Shown here: piece by piece, positions 1 through 43,400 of the stretch | Layout of the letters: the number at the start of each line of letters is the position of its first letter | Numbering within the stretch: the first letter of the stretch is position 1 | Notes under the pieces: generated by a model | Database searches by the model: none | The model's input: the letters and a program-made list of their open reading frames with translations, nothing else | What the model was told of the DNA's origin: nothing | Position numbers and translations under genes: made by a program | NCBI GenBank assembly: GCA_964019155.1 | Contig: OZ025240.1 | Location: 32,312,007-32,376,006 of the forward strand | DNA length: 64,000 nt | Direction: 5' to 3' | Source: Osedax fenrisi | Taxonomy: Eukaryota; Annelida; Polychaeta; Sabellida; Siboglinidae

Positions 1-779
1 ACAATATTAAGAACAAGATTATTACCTTAAATCAATTCACAGATTAAAAAGAGTAGAATTTATTTCAGTTACTAATTCATTTAAATTATGAATTTAAAAA
101 TAATTTAAAAATAAAAATTCTTACTTTTATAATTTTTCAACAATATTTGAAAATGTTGAAGTTAATGATATTGGCTATAATTCGAGCAATAATTTGTATT
201 TACTTTTTTATATAAAATGATATCTTTAGTTATTTTAAATACAAAAGGGTAAATACCACATTCAGTTCATTTATTAAATAAAATTGATAACATATTACTA
301 ATGGATACAATAATGTTAGGTATTACAAAAAAAAATTAATTTTGGGAATTTTGGAAAAGCACTTTTGAATTAAAATTATAAACAATATTTTCAATTTAAA
401 TTAAAGTAACATGATTTATAAAAATATAACTTTTATTACTAGTAATATTTTCATATATATTTGTATTAGAGTATTGTATATGTTGAATTAATTCAATACT
501 ATATATATAATATATTATAGGAATACAAAAATTGCTGGTACCTGGACCTTTCATGGATCGGTGTATATACAAATTAAAAAAAATAGTGAAAATATAAAGA
601 TTAATTTAATTGATCATTTAAATTTACTTGAAATTGCATAATCATATTAATAATATCACTATTTATTCCCACGTTAACTATATAGTATTACACTTTTGCA
701 CTTTTATTCTTTTACACTGTTTAACTTTTACACTATATTGATTTTTAAATTTTTTTTAATCATTATTATATAACTTTAA
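1..779. other. AT-rich non-coding DNA
   Basis: No coding exon or repeat structure could be supported here. The stretch is in the last visible intron of the minus-strand receptor gene, or beyond it, and may include the 5' untranslated part of the LINE that follows. Confidence 0.5.
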
Positions 780-823
780 AATTGATTTATTCATTTAATA
801 TAAATTAATCCTAATTAAAAATA

Positions 824-1770
824 ATGGATGATTCTTATTATATATCGGATTTTTAATTTAATAGTAATTATTATACTGAACAAGAATTTAATAATGTTTT
901 AAATAAAATCAATATATCTAAATGTATTTCAATAATACATATAAATGCTCGTAGCCTAATAAAAAACTATGATAATATAGAAAATTATTTAAATATGTTA
1001 TCACATAAATGTTCTATTATTATTATAAGTGAATCATGGTTAAAGGAATGTCATATTGGTAATTATAATATACAAAATTATACATCAGTGAATACTATTC
1101 GTAAAAATAAACGTGGTGGAGGCGTATCTATATATATATATATATAGATGATTGTCTTGAATTTAAAATTATAGATAATCTTAGTAATACCATTGAACAT
1201 TTTCTAGATATACTAACTATCAAAATATGTTCTAATAATTCTAAAGATATTATTTTATCTGGCATATATAGATCACCTACAACTGAAATTTCTAAGTTCA
1301 CTGATTATATTATAAATAATTTTAATAAATATTTTAATAAGTATGACATTTTAATTACTGGTGACTTTAATATTAACATTTTGAAAGTTATTAAAGATAA
1401 TAATTTAAATTATTTTTTAGACACTTTTAAATCTATAGGACTAGAACCATTAATAAGTAAAGCTTCTAGATTCGGAAAATACTCAAACACTCTAATTGAT
1501 AATTGCTTTACAAATATTAATATTAAACCAGATTTAGCTGGCCTTTTAGTTACAGATATCAGTGATCATCTGCCAATATTCATTATTTATAATAATTATT
1601 TTAGAAAAAATAACCCTATTAATAAAAAAAAATTAACATACAAGTCGCGTAAATTAAATGATACTAATGTTTATAATTTAAATAATAAATTATCTTACTA
1701 TAACTGGAATGTAATTTTTGAGGATGAAAATCCAGATACTGCTTTTAATTCATTTATAAATATTTTATAA
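824..1770 (+). pseudogene. LINE family A endonuclease domain, broken
   Basis: Apurinic-like endonuclease that nicks target DNA in target-primed reverse transcription. Visible motifs in order: HINARSL near 938, SESWL with the metal-binding Glu near 1030, RGGGVSIYI near 1112, SGIYRSP near 1260, TGDFNI near 1360 and SDHLPI (catalytic Asp-His) near 1561. An in-frame stop follows ten codons after the first ATG (824). At 1128-1147 the codons for Ser-Ile-Tyr-Ile have grown into a (TA)n run; reading is in frame 2 before it and frame 1 after it, with a TAG at its end. Decayed copy. Confidence 0.75.
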
Positions 1771-2039
1771 TCCCTTTATGATAACTGTTGTCCATATACA
1801 TCTACAAAAATACCTAATAACAAAATCAAAAATAAACCATGGATATCTTTTAGTATACAAAAATGTATATCAAAAAAAAATGTTCTTTATAAAAAATTTA
1901 AAGTACAAAATTCGACGGATATAAAAAAATAGATATATAAAGTTATATTTTTGTACTAACTAAAATAATAGGATATTCAAAAAAAAAATATTTTGAAGAA
2001 AAAATTGATATTAACGATTCTAAAAATAAGTGGAAAGTT

Positions 2040-3722
2040 GTAAATAAATTACTCAATCCTAATAATAATGCTAATCTAAAATGTCCATTTAATAATAATT
2101 CGCCAATTGAATATAAGCAAACTGCTAATTCATTTAATGATTATTTTTGTAATATAGGTAGAAAATTAGCAGATAATATTAATATTAGAAATAGTAATAA
2201 TATATACAACTTTCCATCTAAATTAGTAAATAATAATACCTTTTTCATTTATCCTACTAATAAAACGGAAATTATAAAATAGTCGAAAATTCAAAAAATA
2301 AAAAATCAAATGATTTATTTCATATAAATATGGATATCTTGAAAAAAAACAATATATGTAATTTCGCCTATTCTAGAATATCTATTTAATCTTTCGATAT
2401 CTAAAGGAAAATTTCCTAATATACTCAAGATTTCTAAAGTCATTCCATTATTTAAAAATGGAGATAAATCTAATATTATAAATTCTAGACCAATTTCATT
2501 GATATCTCAATTTGCAAAGATATTTGAAAAAATTATAAAAATTAGAATGATATCTTTTATTGACAAATATGACTTAATACATAAATCACAATTTGATTTT
2601 CAAAAAAATATAGATACATCTGTTGCAATAAATATGTTAATGAATGACTTAATTAGAAATCTTGAGAATAAATATATTTCTTCAATTGTTTCTATAGACC
2701 TCAAGAAAGCTTTTGATACAATTAATCATGACATTTTATTAAATAAATTATGGTTTTAGAGGTGTTACTTTAGATTTTTTAGCAGTTATTTAAATGATAG
2801 GAAACAAAAAACTGTATATTTTAATAATGAGTCAGATATAAAAAATATTAATTATGGAGTTCCTCAGGGTTCAGTTCTGGGGCCAATACTATTTATATTA
2901 TTTATGAATGACTTGCATTTATTTTCTAATAAATGTTCAATTATTTTATTTGCTGATGATACTAATATTATTTAAAAAAATAAAAATATCAATAATCTTA
3001 ATTCATTAGTTACTAATGAATTTATAAAATTAAAAAATTGGCTTATTATGAATAAATTAACAATAAATATTGAAAAATCTTGCTATATAATAATTGATAT
3101 TATAAATAATTATTTTGATAATAATATTTATATTGATAATAAACTATTGAATAGAGTAGAATTCTATACATTTTTAGGAATGTATATTGATGATAAACTT
3201 AACTGGAAAGCTCACATTGATTATATTTGCAAAAGAGTATCAAAATTCATTGCAATATTACATAAACTCAAATTTTCATTAAGTATAAAATCACTTAAAT
3301 TATTATATAATGCTTTTATCCTACCTAATCTTAGCTATTGTATAACTATATGGGGTAATACGTATAAATCAAATATAAATAGGATTATTATATTACAAAA
3401 TAGAGCCATACGTGCTATTTATAATTTACAAAATAGAATTAATACTGATGAATTTTATAATTCTTTAAATATTTAGAAATTTAACGATATATAATGTAAA
3501 ACAATATTAATTATGTATGATGTTTTAAATAGTAAATCAACATCTCCATATAAATCTATATTTTTTCTAAAAAAAAATAACTATAATCAAATAAGTCAAT
3601 ATAAATTTATAATACCATCATATAGGTTACAAATAAAATATTTTAGTATATTTTATAACGGACCTATATTATGGAATAATTTAGAAAATTCTTTTAAACT
3701 TATCTATCGAAATCAGTATTAA
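2040..3722 (+). pseudogene. LINE family A reverse transcriptase, broken
   Basis: RNA-directed DNA polymerase of the LINE. Motifs visible: SRPISLISQFAKIFEKI (2484 on), IDLKKAFDTINHDILL (motif A, about 2694), YGVPQGSVLGPILF (motif B, about 2853), FADDTNII (motif C with both catalytic Asp, about 2950), then a thumb/C-terminal region with FLGMYIDDKLNWKAHI (about 3171), NLSYCITIWG and LQNRAIRAIYN. Stops fall at about 2757, 2972 and 3474, and frame changes follow. The C-terminal piece 3513-3722 ends with a YNGPILWNNLE motif, as in the copy at 17581-17970 (YNGPFLWNLLE). Non-functional. Confidence 0.8.
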
Positions 3723-4864
3723 AACGGAATTTGAAAAAACGATATATAAATCACTATCTATAATAACATTGTATGTATACATCTATAGATTAATTGAAAT
3801 TTTTGAATAGACATATTTACTAATGATAACTAATGATAATCTTTGACTAAGGATACATATTTAACTAATGATAACTCTTTGACTAATTATACATATGTAA
3901 CTAATGATAATTATTAATAAATGAGAACTATTAAACTAAGAATATTTAAACTTTAGAATTTACATATATAAATATATTTTTAAATATATAAAAAAAACCA
4001 TAAAATAAAATATTATTTTTTTAAACCTTTTAACTGTTTTTAAAACGTTTAACTTATGTGTATTTTTAATATTTTATTTTTTAATTTAAATTTTCTTGGG
4101 GTCTATATAATTAATCTGAAATTGTAAGTGATTATTTTTGTGTATTGTATTATTATTGTATATTAAGTTTAATTGTAATTGTATAGCTTTGTATTGTGTT
4201 TTTTACGTTTTGTTTAATTACCTAATTATTTTGTTTTAATTTTGTTTATATTTTAATTATTTTATTTATTTATCTTATCTCAAATTTTATTTACATGATG
4301 AATGGCATTATGGGGAGTTTTTTAAAAATATTTATATTGTTTAACAATTTAAAAAAGTAATCTATATGAATATACATTTATAGTAACATTTTAACTATTT
4401 TATATTGTGTTTTATTGGTGACGGAGTGGCTGATGTTTTTGTAATTGTGTGGTATAGTACGTGTCGGGGAAAGGGATATACTTTTACTGAGAGGAAAGTA
4501 TTGCCAGTATTCTTATTATTGGCACAAATAGGTTCCCTAAGGCATTGGACCTGACGAACCCATACCCCTGAAGTTGATACACTATATATCCTCATTAGTT
4601 TCAATTACTGTTGGCTACTCTGGTTATAATTTTAATGATTAAATATATCGTATTTTTATAAGTGTATTATTCTAATAGATTACTAAATAATTAAATTTTA
4701 TTTATAATTTGTTTTTTAACATATATTTTTGTATATATTTTGAGTATATATTTTATATACATATATATTTCTTTTACTAACTTTAACTCTTAATATTTTA
4801 TTTATTTTTATTTTACTTTTACTATAATTTTCTCCTCATAATTGTCCTATAGGAAAGTGAAATA

Positions 4865-4903
4865 GGTAAACGACTAGATAAGCATAGCTCTTCTTCGTTT
4901 ACC
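4865..4903 (+). other. 3'-terminal hairpin of LINE family A (copy 1)
   Basis: Nine perfect pairs: GGTAAACGA at 4865-4873 with TCGTTTACC at 4895-4903. The loop starts CTAGATAAGC and can form a small inner AGC/GCT stem. It lies 20-40 bases before the TTATT/(TA)n tail. Equivalent hairpins occur at 18669-18704 and 59866-59904. In the CR1/L2 group, 3' hairpins of this kind bind the element's own reverse transcriptase; that role here is inferred. Confidence 0.7.
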
Positions 4904-4943
4904 ATGGTCATACCTAAATTCTGATTATTATTATTATTTTTAT

Positions 4944-4977
<34 letters not shown>

Positions 4978-5536
4978 CACATAGAATATGTATATACTCT
5001 AGTAAGATCATCTTCATTTTGTAAGTGTTATACCGTAATCTGTATTTAAAAATATCTATGAAATAGACAATAACATTACCAGGTACTAAATACAATAATT
5101 GGCATATAATAACATAAATACAGATTTAGAGCATGGTACGTAAACTATTAATTTAAGTATTTTATTAGTAAGTATTCATAGCTCACCTATTGAACGTTGG
5201 TTGAGAATTCAATCTATTTTTTTTAGAAAGATGAACAAAAGTTTGATTACGTGTTTAAGACAAGATAAATGAAAGTTGCACTATTGTTTAAGATAAGCTA
5301 AATACTTATTTAATTATTGTATATATATATAGATCATATATATATATATATATATATCAATTATAATTAATAATTCTTGAAATAGAACACTTATATTTTC
5401 ATTTTTATATTTGTTCATAGTTCAAAATAGTTGAAAAATAAATAAATGTATTATATTATTATATAAATATGATATAGTATATTTGTATATCTGTAACGTC
5501 GTATATATAAAATCTATAATCTATTTGTATACATAC
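4978..5536. other. Intron sequence with (TA)n runs
   Basis: AT-rich DNA just downstream (minus sense) of receptor exon 5537-5661. It holds short (TA)n runs near 5320-5360 and no recognisable coding or mobile sequence. Confidence 0.5.
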
Positions 5537-34863
<29,327 letters not shown>

Positions 34864-34948
34864 CTATTGAATGTAAATTAGTAATTAACTAATTATATAT
34901 GCATATAAGCATGTATATAAACATAAGTATATCTTATATGTATATGTT

Positions 34949-35404
34949 CCCAGCTAACAGTAAGAGCAGCATAAGAGCAGCATAATAGAATAACATAATA
35001 TCCGCAAATGTTTACATTGTGCTGTTATGCTGCTCTTATAAAGTTTGATTTTGTTGCTATTATGCTGCTTTTATGCTGCTTTTATGCTGCTATTATAACG
35101 TATATTATGCTGCTATTATGCTGCTTTTATGCTACTTTTATGCTGCTTTTATGCTGCTATTATGCTGCTTTTATGCTGCTTTTATGCTGATATTATGCTG
35201 CTGTTATGCTGCTTTTATGCTGCTATCATGCTGCTATTATGCTGCTTTTATGCTGCTTTTATGCTGCTATTATGCTGCCATTAGAAAGTATATTATGCTG
35301 CTATTAAAAGTATAATATACTGCTATTATGCTGCTATTAGAAAGTATATTATGCTGCTATTAGAAATTATATTATGATGCTATTATGTTGCCATTATAAA
35401 GTCT
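34949..35404. repeat. Left TTATGCTGCTA minisatellite array
   Basis: About thirty 11-base units with T/A changes in the fourth and fifth positions; the unit GCAGCATAA at 34967-34997 is inverted. The Met-Leu-Cys-rich frames across it are by-products of the repeat. Confidence 0.9.
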
Positions 35405-35407
35405 ATT

Positions 35408-36213
35408 ATAAAGTCTATTTTAAATTTATTTGTATATCTTGTATAAATTGTAATAATAAAAATGATTCAGATAAAACTATTATTTCCGATTCTATGGATA
35501 ATTTAACTATATTGTCTAATAAAATAAATGAAATTCATTCAGTTATATGTTTGAATTCTAATCATGAAAATAATATCAATGACTCTAGCACAATAAATAA
35601 CACTATGAATCGTCTACCCAGTTACTCTGATATTCTTTGCATTAATACAAATACATCTACTTCTAATACCAGTAATACAACAAATGCTAAATCTATTCAA
35701 TTTAACATGGTCCCCTCCGTGGTTATTGAACGTATTTCTTCGTCTAATAGGAACATTGAATATATTAAAAAACTGTTTAGATCTATAAAAGTTGATCCTA
35801 ATACAATAAAACAATTAACTTTTCGCTCTCATTTTTGTAATATAATTTTAAGTTCACCGTGTGCAAGTGATACTCTTTTGAATTGTCGATCATCCTTAGC
35901 TAAGTTACCTATATATGCAAAACTTTTCATTAGACCTTATCTTGAATTGAACGAAGTAAAATTGGGTAGATTGTTTTATCATGTTTATAAATGCGATTTA
36001 CTACCTGGATACAAGTCTATTTTAAATTATAGGACAAATACATATGACATTCGCAAACTAATTACATCAAATGGTATTAGCATAATTGATTGGAAACATC
36101 CTAAATATATTCCAACTTCTGATAATCTTTCTGACTGGGAAAAATCTTTCTCATCATTTATGAGTAATAAACAAGATACTGAAATAGAGCCTGTTTCAAC
36201 AAACGCGCAATGA
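35408..36213 (+). pseudogene. Family B ORF1 protein, N-terminally truncated
   Basis: Open to TGA at 36211-36213. It starts within FKFICISCINCNN, which looks like the last Cys pair of a PHD-type zinc finger, as found at the start of CR1/L2 ORF1 proteins. An Asn/Ser/Thr-rich linker follows, then VVIERISSSNRNIEYIKKLF, LPIYAKLFIRPYLELNEVKL and DIRKLITSNGISIIDW. The (F/V)RPxL phrase is typical of LINE ORF1 nucleic-acid-binding proteins. An upstream ATG at 35374 is inside the minisatellite and is not the true start. It is in the same frame as ORF2, separated by one stop codon. Confidence 0.7.
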
Positions 36214-37185
36214 CTAACTGATGAATACTCACTTACGTTAATAAATTGCCGCTCACTACGATGTAATATTGATATCATTCTTAGATATTTAATTGATAAT
36301 GATATTCATATCGCGGCATTTACTGAAACATGGCTAAATGATGATGATCACCATATATTATCTCTACTAAATCAGTTCTCATTTTCTGGCCATTGCTATA
36401 CCTATTTTGCATCAAATAGAATCTCATCAAATAGACTGTCTTCTTCTCATGGTGGTGGTGTTGGTTGCTTAATTCGTAATACGTTTAAAATTTCTTCATA
36501 TAAATGCATTCCCTTTTCTCTTAGTGATGGTCTGATTGTTTCCATACAAAATGGTACTTCTTTATTTAATTTAGTAATTATTTATCGTCCTCCCATAAAT
36601 GACTATACTACTTTTTTTGATGAGTTTTCTAACTTTCTTATTGATATCAATATATCAAATTCTATTATTGTAGGTGATTTTAATTTTCATTATTGTTCAT
36701 CTTTATTTCCTCATACAGAATTCAAATCTCTTATATATACTCTCTCATTGAAGCAGCATGTTGACTTTCCTACTCATATACAAGGAAATTGTTTAGATTT
36801 AATTTTAACACATGAAGATAGTTCCATAGTCAAATCTACTGTTATCTCGGATCTAATTACGGATCATTTTGCAATTATTTGTAAGTTGAAAATGTTCAAA
36901 GTGGATGCAAGTAGTTCTATTGTTTACTATAGAAATATTAAATCTATTGACTTAGATTTGTTTATTTCAGTTATATCCGAATATATATCAATACATGATA
37001 ATATAGATATCAGTTACTTAAATGATACGTTATTAAAGGTTTTAGATACTTTTGCTCCTTTAAAAAAATCTTATTTTTTCCCTCACCCATCTTCTCCTTG
37101 GTATAATTCTACATTATCTAATTTAAAAAGAAATTTAAGAAAAATGGAGAAAATATATCTACATGAACCAAATACATTTTCATGA
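36214..37185 (+). pseudogene. Family B ORF2, endonuclease domain (no AUG start)
   Basis: Open for 323 codons directly after the ORF1 stop, in the same frame. Endonuclease motifs are complete: LINCRSLR (36238), IAAFTETWLND with the catalytic Glu (36313), HGGGVGCLIRN, VIIYRPPINDY (36580), IIVGDFNFHYC (36664), GNCLDLILTHED and LITDHFAIICKL with the final Asp-His. No ATG occurs in this frame before about 36888, past most of the domain. The stop context is CAA UGA CUA. A one-base frameshift at about 37178-37184 passes reading to the RT frame. Confidence 0.8.
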
Positions 37186-39025
37186 ATTTAAGAATATGCG
37201 ATTGGTGTATAGGAAATCATTACTATCTGCCAAAACTAGTTATTTTCAGGATAAAATATTAAATTGTGGAAATGATTCTAAAAAAATGTTTTCGTTTGTT
37301 AATTCTCTCTATAATAATTGTCCTAAATCTTTACCAACACATACTGATAAGGATCTTTGCAATTTTTTTTCTGATTTTTATATAAATAAGTTATCTGATA
37401 TTTGCTCCACCATTTCTAATAAGTTATTAGTATTAGATATATCATATGATCTAAACTCTGTGAGTTATTCTTCCGTTAACAATTTTCAATCTTTTTGTTC
37501 AGTTACAAATGTTTATATATATAATTTAATCATTACTTTAAAATCTTCATCTCCTCTAGATCCTCTTCCTATTTCCTTATTTCATAATCTTGCTTCTTTT
37601 CTAACACCTTTTATATCTACGATTGTTAACCGTTCTCTTAGAACTGGGAAAATACCTGATATTTTAAAGTATGCAGTAGTTTTACCTCTTCTTAAAAAGC
37701 ATAATCTTGATAAAGAAATATTATCTAATTATAGACCCATATCACAATTACCATTTATTAGTAAAATTATGGAAAAAATTGTGGCTAAGCAATTAAATAA
37801 TTATTTATTACATTTTAATATCTTAGATCCCAAACAGAGTGGTTTCAGAAAATTTCATAGTACAGAATCTACTTTACTTTCTATCACTGATGATATTTTA
37901 TGGACTTTAGATAATAATAAAAATATACAATTGTTACTTCTCGATCTATCATCAGCATTTGATACAATTAAACATGATTTACTAATAGATCGTTTAAAAA
38001 TGATCGGGATATCTGATACTGTTTTATTATGGTTTACATCATATCTGCAAAATAGATATTTTTCTATAAAAATCAACAATGAATATTCATCTAAAAAATT
38101 GCTCAGTCATGGTGTACCACAAGGTTCAGTACTTGGTCCTATATTATTTTCAATTTATCTGTTACCCTTGATTGACATTTCAACCAGTTTCCTGATATTA
38201 ATTATTATCTTTACGCGGATAATTTACAAATGTACTCTTCCTTCTGATAATTATTCTTTGTTGAATTGTTTAAACACTTTAAATACTTGGTTTTTACAAA
38301 ATAATCTAATGTTAAATATGTCTAAAACTTCTCTTATTAATTTTTCTCGTGTTACTTCCATTTTTCCTCCAGTAAATGTTGATGGACAAATTATTTCGCC
38401 TACAAATTCTGTTAAAAATCTTGGTTTTGTTTTTGATAGTAAGCTAAATTTTATCGACCAGATCTCTAGTGTATGTCGATCATCTTTCTTCAATTTACAC
38501 AAAATAAAAACAATCAGAAATTATGTTCCTGATAACATTTGTAAGCTCCTTATTGAATCTACAGTACTATCTCGTATAGAGTACTGTAATTCTTTATATC
38601 ACGGACTTCCTTTATTTTCTACAAATTGTTTAAATAGAGTTATACGGTCATCTGTACGCTTACTATATCGCATACAATTGTCTAATCATGCATGCACTTC
38701 TGATAAAGTGTACTCTATGAAATGGTTATCAGCTAAACAGCGTTCTATATATAAAATTATAATGATTGTATATAAATTCCTATATCTTAAATCACCTAAA
38801 TATTTGAAAGATTTGCTGATTTACCGCACTGAGTCGAGAATATCTAGATCGTCTTTCAGCAAGGTACTTCAGTACCACAAGTTCAGGCTGGCTAGACATG
38901 GTAAAAGATGTTTTCGGCATTCGGCAGCCGTACTTTGGAATGGTCTACCTCGAGAATTAAGAATGGTTTCATCTTTAGAACGTTTCAAAAGCAAAGTTAA
39001 AGATTTTATTATTGGTAATTTTTAA
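37163..39025 (+). pseudogene. Family B ORF2, reverse transcriptase and C-terminal domain
   Basis: 620 open codons. Motifs: NYRPISQLPFISKIMEKIVA, LLLLDLSSAFDTIKHDLL (A, about 37933), HGVPQGSVLGPILFSIYL (B, about 38110), VKNLGFVFDSKLNFIDQI and VLWNGLPRELRMV near the end. The active-site motif C is read in another frame: from 38188 to about 38235 frame 1 gives NYYLYADNLQMYSSF, so two small indels bracket the site and the second Asp of YADD is Asn (38221-38223). Compare YADDIQLI in copy 1. Catalytically dead. Confidence 0.85.
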
Positions 39026-39152
39026 TATTCGTATATTTTTGTTATATTTTTTTATTTTTTTGTTCACGTTTATTATTCTAACAATCCTATTTTTGTCTAC
39101 TTATATACTATTTTATCGCTTATTTATTATTATTATTTTTGGTGTTGCTAAA

Positions 39153-39183
39153 ACACAAATGAGAACACTCGTTATATTTGTGT
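39153..39183 (+). other. 3'-terminal hairpin of LINE family B (copy 2)
   Basis: ACACAAAT at 39153-39160 pairs with ATTTGTGT at 39176-39183, eight Watson-Crick pairs, with an inner GAG-aaca-CTC stem. TCTAAATAAA and the (ATCT)n tail follow. It aligns base for base with 23010-23040. Confidence 0.7.
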
Positions 39184-39215
39184 CTAAATAAATCATCTAT
39201 ATGTCTATCTATCTA

Positions 39216-39405
39216 TTATGCTTCTACTATGATGTTATTATAAAGTCTATTATACTGCTATTATAAATGCTATTATGTTAATATTATGCTCCCATTAATT
39301 TGTAATTCTATAATGCTGCCCTTAAAACTATAGTATGCTTCCATTAAAAGTAGGTAAGTAATTATGCTGCTATTGATATTGCTCTTATGTTAACATTAAC
39401 ATTAT
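39216..39405. repeat. Decayed TTATGCTGCTA array
   Basis: Continuation of the minisatellite after the LINE, with phrases such as CATTAATTTGTAATTCTAT shared with 41963-41982 and a terminal TTGCTCTTATGTTAACATTA resembling the right inverted end at 42017-42036. Confidence 0.6.
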
Positions 39406-41735
<2,330 letters not shown>

Positions 41736-41749
41736 TTTTTGTTTTTGTG

Positions 41750-42036
41750 TATATTATGCTGCTATTATGCTGCTGTAGTATGTATATTATGCTGCTATTA
41801 TGCTGCTATTATAAAGTTTGTTTTGTGTATATTATGCTGCTATTATGCTGCTATAGTATGTATATTATGCTGCTATTATGCTGCTATTATAAAGTTTGTT
41901 TTTGTGTATATTATGCTGCTATTATACTGCTGCAGTATGTATATTATACTGCTATTATACTTCTATTAATTTGTAATTCTATTATGCTGCTATTATTATC
42001 AGATTTGCTATTATGCTGCTCTTACTGTTAGCTGGG
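41750..42036. repeat. Right TTATGCTGCTA minisatellite array and inverted end
   Basis: A higher-order unit of about 70 bases (TATATTATGCTGCTATTATG ... AAAGTTTGTTTTTGTG) occurs three times from 41750, then single units to the 26-base inverted end at 42011-42036. Confidence 0.85.
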
Positions 42037-42677
42037 TTAATACATTTTTTTTGCAGTATATTATAATTTATTTAGATTAAATAATTTCCTTTTATTTAAG
42101 CCCAGTCATATATAAACGCTGAATATAGTACATTATTATACATATATCATCTAATTTTTAATACATGGACTTTAAGGAATATCATCATTTATAGTTATAA
42201 TAATTTAATTTATTTAATATTGCATATATCATATTGTAGGGAAAACTAGGGTAATTGGCGTTGATACATAATTACGCCAAACCCAATATACCGAAAACAA
42301 AACTATATAGATATAAATATTGTAAAATATACGATCTTTATTTCCAGCTAGATATATATTAATAACAAAATATGTACGTAATAGATGTAATATATCTCGA
42401 TGAATCTGAAAGTTTTGTTTTGAGAAGATTCGGGAAACTCTAACAACTGCAACAATTTAAGACGTTGCTACTATAGTTCATACCCTTATACACAGAGCTG
42501 GGCACGATACTCAAAAAATGTATAATAGATACAACTACAATTACTTTAAAAAAAATAATAGTAGATACAATTACAAATACATAATTTTCTTAGTAGATAC
42601 AAATACATTATAATTATATAAAATATATATACATATAGATTTATAGATTATATAGATATATATTATATCATATAATA

Positions 42678-42678
<1 letters not shown>

Positions 42679-42768
<90 letters not shown>
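42679..42768. repeat. (TA)n array inside the hAT-like element
   Basis: About 90 bases of TA with a TATAAATATA interruption. Confidence 0.95.
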
Positions 42769-42771
<3 letters not shown>

Positions 42772-42859
42772 TCGATGTCGAATTTGATAGTACATATCAA
42801 GGTACATTACACGGAATAATATCCCGAAATGTTTGCTAGAAAGTGATTTTCTAGCAAGT

Positions 42860-43400
42860 AGTAGTGGGACCCCTTTTAAGTCACTATATTTCCCGAAAAT
42901 TGTCGGAAAGTAATGGGATAACTCACTACATGCTCCATTTTTACTCATGGAGTATCTCAAGGTCTGTCCTTGGTTCACTCCTATTCAATGTCAAGCTACT
43001 TCCATTATTTAAAATTATTGACAAATACCCCACTATAGATCTATAATCGACTTTAATCAATTGGCTGCCAATAAAATCTAGTATAATTTATAATATGTCA
43101 CTCATCATACATTTATCTACTCACTATAACACACCAGACTATCTCGACAACTTACTAACTCCCAACATAATTATTTACAGCAACAAAAAATAAAAAAATT
43201 CAAATTAAAAACTCCAGTTCTATCATATTTAACATCTGCCCAACATAAATCTTTCTCCGTTCATGCTCCAAAAATCTGGAATGATCTACTTCACCATATC
43301 CGGTCAATTGACTCAACTGTAATACTCAATTTAAATCTCAAAACATGCCGTTTTCTCAATAAATACATTAAAAAGCACGTCCGAAAACGTCCATAAAGAA
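42860..43400 (+). pseudogene. L2-like LINE fragment
   Basis: RT motif B survives as THGVSQGSVLGSLLF with two frame changes (42935-42995). It is followed after a deletion by a C-terminal stretch SAQHKSFSVHAPKIWNDLLH (about 43228-43290). Motif C and everything between are missing. Confidence 0.5.

Larger units (their letters stand above)
780..4977 (+). mobile_element. Non-LTR retrotransposon, family A copy 1 (CR1/Jockey group)
   Basis: Almost full-length LINE. In order it holds an APE-type endonuclease (about 824-1770), a connector, a reverse transcriptase (about 2040-3722), a roughly 1.2-kb 3' untranslated region and a tail of TTATT repeats running into (TA)n. The 3' part around 4460-4610 and the terminal hairpin at 4865-4903 are shared with the copy at 58550-59960, which defines the family. 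The 5' end is uncertain because no second full copy is available. Many stops and frameshifts make it non-functional. It lies in sense opposite to the host receptor gene, downstream of exon 5537-5661. Clade assignment rests on motif style only. Confidence 0.8.
35405..39215 (+). mobile_element. L2-like LINE, family B copy 2, nearly full length
   Basis: Carries ORF1 (about 35408-36213), ORF2 (36214-39025), a short 3' untranslated region, the hairpin 39153-39183, TCTAAATAAA and an (ATCT)n tail. It is inserted in the TTATGCTGCTA minisatellite: array sequence with TATAAAGTCTATTATA occurs on both sides (35393-35412 and 39237-39254) and may be part of the target duplication. It shares domain order and 3' architecture with 20313-23079. 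One frameshift in the linker and a frame excursion at the RT active site, with YADD changed to YADN, inactivate it. Confidence 0.85.

Noticed and set aside
540..585. Less AT-rich patch as the next receptor exon after 5537-5661
   Set aside because: No splice acceptor upstream and no match to the expected cysteine-rich region.
4395..4604. Minus-strand 69-codon frame
   Set aside because: Lies antisense to the conserved 3' untranslated region of LINE family A; no start context or homology.
35008..35315. Met-Leu-Cys-rich frames, also at 41739-42031
   Set aside because: Produced by the 11-bp TTATGCTGCTA minisatellite; every frame is open because of the unit length.
42239..42300. GGGAAAACTAGGGTAATTGG after TA as a further TIR-element end
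   Set aside because: Resembles the local GGGG-type ends, but no partner end or repeated motif was found.
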